A DNA stretch of 8,073 nt, from assembly GCA_903882725.1 (NCBI GenBank), contig CAIRYF010000413.1, forward strand, positions 1 through 8,073, in the 5' to 3' direction. The DNA comes from an uncultured Simplicispira sp. GTDB lineage: Bacteria > Pseudomonadota > Gammaproteobacteria > Burkholderiales > Burkholderiaceae_C. Under the pieces are notes generated by a model. That model was not told where the DNA came from. It did no database searches and saw only the letters and a program-made list of their open reading frames with translations. Numbering within the stretch: position 1 is the first letter of the stretch; every line of letters begins with the position of its first letter. This document shows positions 1-5,854 of the stretch, piece by piece. Both the position numbers and the translations under genes were made by a program.

Positions 1-1033
<1,033 letters not shown>

Positions 1034-1084
1034 GGTGTGGCAATAATCCGGTGAAACAGACACCCGGAACGCCCGGATGCCGCA
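1034..1084. promoter_or_regulatory. Short divergent intergenic region between argH and the sensor kinase gene
   Basis: This 51-bp gap must hold the 5' signals of two divergently read genes unless transcription starts inside a coding region. It contains a 6-bp inverted repeat, ATCCGG (1046-1051) and CCGGAT (1073-1078), with a related CCCGG between them at 1063-1067. I cannot make out convincing -35/-10 boxes or a strong ribosome binding site for either gene. The inverted repeat could be a regulator site but may equally be chance in GC-rich DNA. Confidence 0.3.
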
Positions 1085-2185
1085 ATGCAAAACCCGCAAA
1101 TTTTATCGACCCCGCCCCGCAGCGCCAAAGTGAGCAGCATTGCGCGCCGCGCGTTGGTGTTTGACGCCTGCGAAGTTGGTGTGGTGCTGCGGGCGGTGTT
1201 GTTTGTCGAAACCGTGCTGGGCGTGGGTGCCATGTACGGCGCTGAGACACCACTGGACTGGCTGGCCCGGTTGGCGTTGCTGACCGGTGGCGCATTACCG
1301 GCCACGCTGGCATGGTTGATCGCCGCGTGCAGCATGAAGACGCTGCTGCAACGCCTTGGCACACGCGGCCAGTACGTGGCGGGCGTGGCGTTGGGGGCGT
1401 TAGCAGGTCTGTACGCCTGCACCATGCTGGTGCTGGCCGGTGTGCTGGCTGTGCAGGCACCATGGTGGGCCAGCAGTGCCAGCGGTGCGTTGCTGGCAGC
1501 GGCGCTGGTGGCGGCGCTGATACTGCGCGCCCGGGGCCGCACGCCAGCGGCCACCACAGCGCGGCTGGCCGAGCTGCAATCGCGCATCCGGCCACACTTT
1601 TTGTTCAACACCCTCAACAGTGCTATCGCTTTGGTGCGCGAGGAGCCCGCGCAGGCCGAGTCGCTGCTAGAAGACCTGAGCGACCTGTTTCGCCATGCGC
1701 TGATGGAACAGGGCGAGGCGGTCACGCTGGGCGAAGAAATCGCGTTGGCGCGGCGCTATTTGCACATCGAACAAGTGCGTTTTGGCCCGCGCCTGCAAGT
1801 GCAGTGGCAGCTCGATCCGCGTGCCGACGGGGCGCGCCTGCCGCCCCTGTTGCTGCAACCGCTGGTTGAAAACGCCGTCAAGCACGGCGTTGAACCCAGC
1901 CCACACGGCGGCAAGTTGTGCGTACAAACCCAGCGGCGCGGCAGTCGGGTGCTGGTGCGCATCACCAACACCGTGCCGGGCACCAGCGAGCGCGAGGGTG
2001 CCTGCGCCACCGGCCACGGCATCGCGCTGGCCAATGTGCGCGCGCGCTTGGCGCTGCTGCACGATGTGCAGTGCGAGTTCAGCGCCAGCTTGCAAGACGG
2101 CCTGTACCAAGTGCGCATGACCTTGCCCGCGCCACCACTGGAAAAAACCACCACAGTAAAGTCCCATGAACATCCTCATCGTTGA
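1085..2185 (+). CDS. Membrane sensor histidine kinase, LytS/AlgZ type (His_kinase family)
   Basis: Probable inner-membrane sensor kinase of 366 residues that phosphorylates the response regulator encoded next to it. The N-terminal half has four hydrophobic segments (about residues 31-50, 62-84, 97-121 and 130-148) and no obvious periplasmic sensor domain. The cytoplasmic part has the His_kinase-type phosphoacceptor motif [11 protein letters not shown], with His171 the likely phosphorylated residue. An ATP-binding domain follows, with [13 protein letters not shown] (N box, Asn263) and the glycine-rich [13 protein letters not shown] from about residue 310. The gene overlaps the regulator start by 20 bp, so the two are probably translationally coupled. 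The partner and layout match AlgZ (FimS)/AlgR of Pseudomonas, where the pair also lies beside argH. The signal is unknown. The start at 1085 lacks a clear Shine-Dalgarno site, so the N-terminus could differ slightly. Confidence 0.9.
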   Translation: MQNPQILSTPPRSAKVSSIARRALVFDACEVGVVLRAVLFVETVLGVGAMYGAETPLDWLARLALLTGGALPATLAWLIAACSMKTLLQRLGTRGQYVAGVALGALAGLYACTMLVLAGVLAVQAPWWASSASGALLAAALVAALILRARGRTPAATTARLAELQSRIRPHFLFNTLNSAIALVREEPAQAESLLEDLSDLFRHALMEQGEAVTLGEEIALARRYLHIEQVRFGPRLQVQWQLDPRADGARLPPLLLQPLVENAVKHGVEPSPHGGKLCVQTQRRGSRVLVRITNTVPGTSEREGACATGHGIALANVRARLALLHDVQCEFSASLQDGLYQVRMTLPAPPLEKTTTVKSHEHPHR

Positions 2186-2927
2186 CGACGAAGCCTTGGC
2201 GCGCAGCCGCTTGCGCACCCTGTTGGCCGACAGTGGCAGCCCCGGCGACAAACCACGCCACCACGTTGCAGAAGCCGCCACCGCCGCCCAAGCGCTGGCC
2301 TGGCTGGATCCCACTGGTGGGCAAGCCTGCGATGTGGTGCTGCTGGACATCCATATGCCCGGCCAGAACGGCCTGGCCTTGGCGCACAGCCTGCGCGCGT
2401 TGGCGTATCCGCCAGCCATTGTTTTTGTCACCGCGCACGCCGACCACGCACTGAGTGCGTTTGAGCTGGATGCAGTGGATTACCTGACCAAGCCGGTGCG
2501 CCGCGAGCGCTTGCAGCAAGCGCTGGCCAAAGCGCAGCGCACTACGCCAGTCGCACTGGGCCTGGCATCGGCCGCAATGCACGTGCCTGGCGAGACGCTG
2601 CTCATCCAAGACCGTGGCCGCACCGAGCGCGTGCCGCTGGCCGAGGTGCTGTATTTCAAGGCCGAGCAAAAGTACATCACCGTGCGCACCGCCGCGCGCA
2701 GCTACATCTTGGACGGCACGCTCAACGATTTGGAGGCGCGCTACGCGGTCGAGTTTTTGCGCCTCCACCGCAACACATTGGTTGCCCGCCGTGCGGTGCG
2801 TGCGCTAGAAAAGCACTACGACCCCGAGGAGGGCGAAGGCTGGGCGGTGCGTCTGCACGGCTTGGGTGAATTGCTGGCGGTATCGCGCCGCCAAGTGGCC
2901 GCCGTGCGCGAGGAAATAGCGCGTTAA
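2166..2927 (+). CDS. LytTR-family response regulator, AlgR-like
   Basis: DNA-binding response regulator of 253 residues, partner of the overlapping sensor kinase. The receiver domain (about residues 1-120) has the acidic pair Asp7-Asp8, the phosphoacceptor Asp61 in VVLLDIHMPG, Thr89 in FVTAH and the conserved Lys109 in TKP. A short linker leads to a LytTR DNA-binding domain (about 144-250), with typical blocks in VLYFKAEQKYITVRT, FLRLHRNTLVARRAV and LLAVSRRQ. LytTR proteins bind short direct repeats upstream of their targets. The start at 2166 is chosen because the receiver domain begins at once (MNILIVDDE) and the ATG lies inside the kinase gene, giving a coupled pair. AlgR-type regulators control surface and virulence traits in Pseudomonas; the targets here cannot be read from the sequence. 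Whether it acts on the downstream sulfur genes is unknown. Confidence 0.93.
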   Translation: MNILIVDDEALARSRLRTLLADSGSPGDKPRHHVAEAATAAQALAWLDPTGGQACDVVLLDIHMPGQNGLALAHSLRALAYPPAIVFVTAHADHALSAFELDAVDYLTKPVRRERLQQALAKAQRTTPVALGLASAAMHVPGETLLIQDRGRTERVPLAEVLYFKAEQKYITVRTAARSYILDGTLNDLEARYAVEFLRLHRNTLVARRAVRALEKHYDPEEGEGWAVRLHGLGELLAVSRRQVAAVREEIAR

Positions 2928-2936
2928 AGATATTAA

Positions 2937-2976
2937 TTTGATAGCTATAAGCGCTTGCTGCGTAAGGGCTGAAGGC
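2937..2976 (+). repeat. Dispersed intergenic repeat, copy 1 (Comamonadaceae-type hairpin repeat)
   Basis: This 40-bp element matches positions 7905-7944 in the same orientation at 34 of 40 bases by my hand alignment. Shared blocks are TTTGATAGCTA, CTTGCTGC and TAAGGGCT. It can form an imperfect hairpin, with TAAGCGCTT pairing against AAGGGCTGA around a short loop. From memory, closely similar elements are scattered between genes in Rhodoferax, Polaromonas and Acidovorax genomes. It begins 9 bp after the regulator stop codon and may help end transcription there. Confidence 0.75.
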
Positions 2977-2977
2977 C

Positions 2978-2994
2978 TATTTTTCTTAAAAATA
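2978..2994. repeat. A/T-only inverted repeat next to repeat copy 1
   Basis: TATTTTT (2978-2984) and AAAAATA (2988-2994) form a perfect 7-bp inverted repeat around CTT. An A/T-only stem is a weak terminator by itself. With the GC-richer repeat hairpin just before it, the T-run could complete a rho-independent terminator for the two-component operon, or the site could bind a regulator. The role is inference. Confidence 0.4.
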
Positions 2995-3066
2995 AACCCG
3001 ATAAGGCTCTGATCCTTATTCACTTCATAAGATTTTTTTATTGTTTGAAATCCTCTTTTTATTCTT

Positions 3067-3094
3067 TTGAAGATTAAGCCAATGGTCTTAGATT
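3067..3094 (+). promoter_or_regulatory. Possible sigma70-type promoter for the cassette
   Basis: TTGAAG (3067-3072) and TAGATT (3089-3094) match the -35 and -10 consensus at four of six positions each, with a 16-bp spacer. They lie in AT-rich DNA about 40 bp before the rhodanese start codon. Other pairings are possible in this stretch, so the exact boxes are tentative; that a promoter lies somewhere in 2990-3110 is more likely than this precise choice. Confidence 0.3.
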
Positions 3095-3133
3095 GCGTGC
3101 TTATTGCCACAAAGCACCTACGGAGACCATTGA

Positions 3134-3613
3134 ATGTCCACAGAAATTGCTGAAAATCCCCTTCCCGCCGTGCTGCAACAGGCCCGCACGGAGGCCGTTA
3201 CCAGCCACTTGCCTTATGCCGGTGGGGTCATGCCGCAGGTGGCGTGGGCCTTGTTTAGCCAAGGGCTGGCGCAACTGGTCGATGTGCGCACCACCGAAGA
3301 GCGCCATTTTGTCGGCCATGTTCCCGCCACTTTGCATGTGCCGTGGGCCACGGGCACGGCACTGAGCCGCAACCCGCGCTTTGTGCGCGAGCTTGAAGCC
3401 AAGCTGACTCCCCACGGCGGCAAGGACGCCATCGTGCTTTTGCTGTGCCGCAGCGGCAAACGCTCGGCGCTGGCGGCACAAGCCGCAGCCAAAGCCGGCT
3501 TTACCCAAGTGTTCAACGTGTTCGAGGGCTTTGAAGGCGAGGCCGATGCTCGGGGGCAGCGCGGCCACGGGGACGGCTGGCGCTTTTATGGCCTGCCTTG
3601 GCTACAGGACTGA
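3134..3613 (+). CDS. Single-domain rhodanese-like sulfurtransferase
   Basis: Probable sulfurtransferase of 159 residues that carries sulfane sulfur as a cysteine persulfide. The rhodanese fold is indicated by LVDVRTTEER (residues 48-57), the GHVPATLHVPW block and the active-site loop CRSGKRS with catalytic Cys105. The C-terminal GWRFYGLPW fits single-domain bacterial rhodaneses. There is no signal peptide, so it is cytoplasmic. The start is supported by GGAG 8 nt upstream. It is the first gene of the cassette; its stop codon lies within the ribosome binding region of epsC, 9 bp before that start codon. Rhodaneses are recurrent neighbours of family 2A encapsulins. A role in moving sulfur into or out of the desulfurase compartment is reasonable inference, but its actual donor and acceptor are not visible. 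Confidence 0.92.
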   Translation: MSTEIAENPLPAVLQQARTEAVTSHLPYAGGVMPQVAWALFSQGLAQLVDVRTTEERHFVGHVPATLHVPWATGTALSRNPRFVRELEAKLTPHGGKDAIVLLLCRSGKRSALAAQAAAKAGFTQVFNVFEGFEGEADARGQRGHGDGWRFYGLPWLQD

Positions 3614-3622
3614 GGGCTCGTT

Positions 3623-4561
3623 ATGGCAACCTTTGAGATTCATGACATCGTGCAGGCGCTGCATGGGGTGCGCGACGAATGGCGCGATACCCAGCGGCGC
3701 TCGCGCGAGCCGGTCGGGCGCGAGTTTCCGTCGCGCGAGGCGCTGACGCACATCACCGAGCAGCTCAAAGGGGCGCTGTTTCCGATGCGGCTGGGGCCGC
3801 TGGACTTGCACCACGAGAGTGAAGATTTTTACGTCGGGCACACGCTGGACACCGCGCTGCACGCGCTGCTGGCGCAGGCGCGGCTTGAACTGGCCTACGT
3901 GTTGCGCCACACCCGGCCAGCCGACAGGGCAATTGCGCAACAAGCGACGCACGCCGTGCGCTGCTTTGCCGCCGCTTTGCCGGGCATCCGCCGGCTGCTC
4001 GACAGCGATGTGCTGGCCGCCTACCAAGGCGACCCGGCGGCGCGCAGTGTGGACGAGGTGCTGCTGTGCTATCCGGGCATTCTGGCGATGATCCACCACC
4101 GCATTGCGCACACGCTGTACACGCTGGGCCTGCCCTTGCTGGCGCGCATCGTGGCCGAGCAGGCGCACAGCGTAACGGGGATCGACATCCACCCCGGCGC
4201 CCAAATCGGGTCGGGGTTCTTCATCGACCACGGCACCGGCGTCGTCATTGGCGAGACCGCCGAGATTGGCCAGCGGGTGCGCGTGTACCAAGCGGTCACC
4301 TTGGGGGCCAAGCGCTTTCCGACCGATGCCGAAGGCAACCTGCAAAAAGGCCTGCCGCGCCACCCGGTGGTCGAGGACGACGTGGTCATCTACGCCGGTG
4401 CCACCATTCTGGGCCGCGTCACCCTGGGTAAGGGAGCGACCATTGGCGGCAATGTCTGGATCACTGAAAGCGTGCCACCCGGTGTCAGCGTGACCCAGGC
4501 GGTGCTGCGCCACAACAGCCAGCGTGCGCCCGCCAGCAGCGCCCTGCTACCTCTTTCATGA
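3623..4561 (+). CDS. epsC: Serine O-acetyltransferase, EpsC type
   Basis: Converts L-serine and acetyl-CoA to O-acetylserine, the carbon skeleton for cysteine synthesis; cytoplasmic. The 312-residue protein has a helical N-terminal part (about 1-180), then a left-handed beta-helix of hexapeptide repeats. The GIDIHPGAQIG block (Asp188, His190) and FIDHGTGVVIGET (His203) reproduce the Asp/His pair of the CysE active site, with the same 15-residue spacing as in the E. coli enzyme. The start is supported by GAGG (3612-3615), 7 nt upstream. The stop overlaps the XRE gene by 4 bp (ATGA). The C-terminus ends ...ALLPLS and lacks the terminal isoleucine that CysE uses to dock into cysteine synthase. 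EpsC-type transferases are typical companions of family 2A encapsulins, where they can feed cysteine to the encapsulated desulfurase. Confidence 0.94.
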   Translation: MATFEIHDIVQALHGVRDEWRDTQRRSREPVGREFPSREALTHITEQLKGALFPMRLGPLDLHHESEDFYVGHTLDTALHALLAQARLELAYVLRHTRPADRAIAQQATHAVRCFAAALPGIRRLLDSDVLAAYQGDPAARSVDEVLLCYPGILAMIHHRIAHTLYTLGLPLLARIVAEQAHSVTGIDIHPGAQIGSGFFIDHGTGVVIGETAEIGQRVRVYQAVTLGAKRFPTDAEGNLQKGLPRHPVVEDDVVIYAGATILGRVTLGKGATIGGNVWITESVPPGVSVTQAVLRHNSQRAPASSALLPLS

Positions 4562-4827
4562 GCACGCTGGTGGCGGTGTTTGGCACCGCAGTGCGCCAGC
4601 TGCGCGAGGCGCGCGGCTGGTCGCAGGAGCAACTGTCTGAACACGCCAACCTGAACCGCTCGTATGTGGGCGAGATTGAGCGCGGCCAGGTCATTGTGTC
4701 CATCGTCACCGTCGACAAGCTGGCCCGTGCGCTGGGCATGAACGTCGCCGCGCTGCTCGACCACTGCGAGCAGATCGAGCGCCTGCGCCGGGTGCAGAGC
4801 ATCAAGTTGGCGGCTATAGCCTGTTGA
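4558..4827 (+). CDS. Small XRE-family helix-turn-helix regulator
   Basis: An 89-residue protein that is almost entirely one XRE/Cro-type helix-turn-helix domain (about residues 8-67). Motifs are FGTAVRQLREARGWSQEQLSEHANLNRSYVGEIERG, split over helices 1-3, then VDKLARALGMNVAALLD. It has no ligand-binding or enzymatic domain and resembles restriction-modification controller proteins in size. Its ATG overlaps the epsC stop codon (ATGA), so translation is probably coupled. It is followed by an 88-bp gap before the shell gene that contains an 11-bp-spaced repeat, a candidate binding site. A role as local regulator of the cassette is inference from position. The C-terminal IKLAAIAC tail looks non-conserved. 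Confidence 0.88.
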   Translation: MSTLVAVFGTAVRQLREARGWSQEQLSEHANLNRSYVGEIERGQVIVSIVTVDKLARALGMNVAALLDHCEQIERLRRVQSIKLAAIAC

Positions 4828-4915
4828 GCGCTGCCTAAAGCCTGCGGATACTGCCCGCGATTGACCCGTGATTGACCCACGGTTGATGCCCCTTTTTTTA
4901 CCGACAAAGATTTTC
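4828..4915. other. Gap between XRE regulator and encapsulin gene
   Basis: This 88-bp gap is the only sizeable space inside the cassette. It holds the ATTGACCC repeats at 4860-4889 and a T-run at about 4893-4899, but no obvious terminator hairpin. It could hold a second promoter that lets the shell and cargo genes be made in larger amounts than the upstream genes; no convincing -10 box is seen. Confidence 0.45.
4860..4889 (+). repeat. Helically phased ATTGACCC direct repeats, candidate operator
   Basis: ATTGACCC occurs at 4860-4867 and again at 4871-4878, start to start 11 bp, about one helical turn. A weaker third unit (GTTGATGC, five of eight bases matching) starts at 4882, exactly 11 bp further on. 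This pattern fits a regulator binding one face of the helix, for example the XRE protein encoded just upstream or a LytTR regulator. TTGACC inside each unit also resembles a -35 box. Confidence 0.4.
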
Positions 4916-5848
4916 ATGACCAAACCACATCTTGCGCACACCACTTTGGGCGACAACGCAGCACGCCAACTGGCCAACGCCACCAAAACGACGGCCCAGC
5001 TATCGACCATTTCGCCGCGCTGGCTGACGCATTTGTTGCAGTGGGTGCCGGTGGAGGCAGGTATCTTTCGCCTGAACACGGTGAAAGACCCAGAGTCCAT
5101 CAAAGTCACCTGCACGGCGCGCCAATCCGAAAACCAGTTGCCGCGCACTTTCGTCAACTATGACGACAAGCCACGCGAATTTTTCCTCAACGCTGTCAGC
5201 ACGATTTTGGATGTACACACGCGCGTGTCCGACCTGTACAGCAGCCCGCACGACCAGATCAAGGAACAACTGCGCCTGACGATCGAGACCATCAAGGAAA
5301 ACCAAGAAAGCGAACTCATCAACAACCCCGACTACGGCCTGCTGTCGCAAGTGACCGATGAGCAACGCATCTTCCCGCTCACCGGCGCACCGACTCCCGA
5401 CGACCTCGACGAGCTGCTGACCAAGGTCTGGAAAGAGCCGGCCTTTTTTCTGGCCCACCCGGTTGGCATTGCCGCCTTTGCGCGCGAAGCGACCCGCCGT
5501 GGCACGCCGCCGCCCACTGTCAGCTTGTTTGGCTCGCAGTTCATCACCTGGCGTGGCATCCCGCTGATTCCTTCCGACAAGGTGCCGGTGGCCGACGGCA
5601 AGAGCAAAATTTTGTTGATCCGCGTCGGCGACAAGCGCCAAGGCGTGATCGGCCTGTTCCAGCCCGGCTTGGCCGGCGAGCGAAGCCCCGGTCTGTCGGT
5701 GCGCTTCATGGGCATCAACGACCAAGCCATTTCCAGCTACCTGATCTCCCTGTACTGCTCTTTGGCGGTGCTGACACCCGACGCCGTGGCGGTGCTGGAC
5801 GACGTGGAAATCGGCAAGTACCACGACTACACCGACACCTACAAGTAA
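4916..5848 (+). CDS. Family 2A encapsulin nanocompartment shell protein (SrpI/MMPI-like)
   Basis: Shell protein with the HK97 phage-capsid fold; many copies (60 in the studied SrpI) self-assemble into a cytoplasmic protein cage. The 310-residue sequence has the family 2 hallmarks I recognise. These are an N-terminal arm with AARQLANATKT, the block LSTISPRWLTHLLQWVPVEAGIF, split at about residues 30-51, then PTPDDLDELLTKVW (159-172). Next come FFLAHPVGIAAFAREATRRG (177-196), GSQFITWRGIPLIPSDKVPV (206-225) and a C-terminal YLISLYCSLAVLTPDAVAVL. There is no cyclic-nucleotide-binding insertion, which separates it from family 2B. The ATG at 4916 is preferred because the family-like sequence begins soon after. 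An in-frame GTG at 4868 would add 16 residues and overlap the repeat region. The Shine-Dalgarno is weak (AAAG). The gene lies 6 bp before its cargo gene. Confidence 0.94.
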   Translation: MTKPHLAHTTLGDNAARQLANATKTTAQLSTISPRWLTHLLQWVPVEAGIFRLNTVKDPESIKVTCTARQSENQLPRTFVNYDDKPREFFLNAVSTILDVHTRVSDLYSSPHDQIKEQLRLTIETIKENQESELINNPDYGLLSQVTDEQRIFPLTGAPTPDDLDELLTKVWKEPAFFLAHPVGIAAFAREATRRGTPPPTVSLFGSQFITWRGIPLIPSDKVPVADGKSKILLIRVGDKRQGVIGLFQPGLAGERSPGLSVRFMGINDQAISSYLISLYCSLAVLTPDAVAVLDDVEIGKYHDYTDTYK

Positions 5849-5854
5849 GCCGCT

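Larger units (their letters stand above)
2928..3133. other. AT-rich intergenic region before the sulfur/encapsulin cassette
   Basis: This 206-bp stretch is far richer in A and T than the genes on both sides, especially from about 2978 to 3110, and holds no credible gene. It contains a repeat copy at 2937-2976, an A/T-rich palindrome at 2978-2994, several T-runs, and a good Shine-Dalgarno GGAG at 3122-3125, 8 nt before the rhodanese ATG. It is the natural place for transcription of the two-component genes to end and that of the cassette to start. Confidence 0.7.

Noticed and set aside
3602..4513. 303-codon open frame on the minus strand opposite epsC
   Set aside because: Antisense to an intact serine acetyltransferase with all active-site motifs; the translation is His/Arg/Gln-rich shadow sequence.
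4558..4827. Restriction-modification controller or antitoxin
   Set aside because: Size fits, but no methyltransferase, endonuclease or toxin gene is adjacent; the coupled neighbours are sulfur genes.
4806..4850. Possible third copy of the dispersed repeat (GCTATAGCCTG... region after the XRE gene)
   Set aside because: Only short pieces match the two good copies and the hairpin core is not preserved; at best a decayed remnant.
4916..5848. Prophage capsid protein
   Set aside because: The fold is related, but no phage packaging, portal, protease or tail genes are present, and the sequence blocks and the desulfurase partner are those of family 2A encapsulins.
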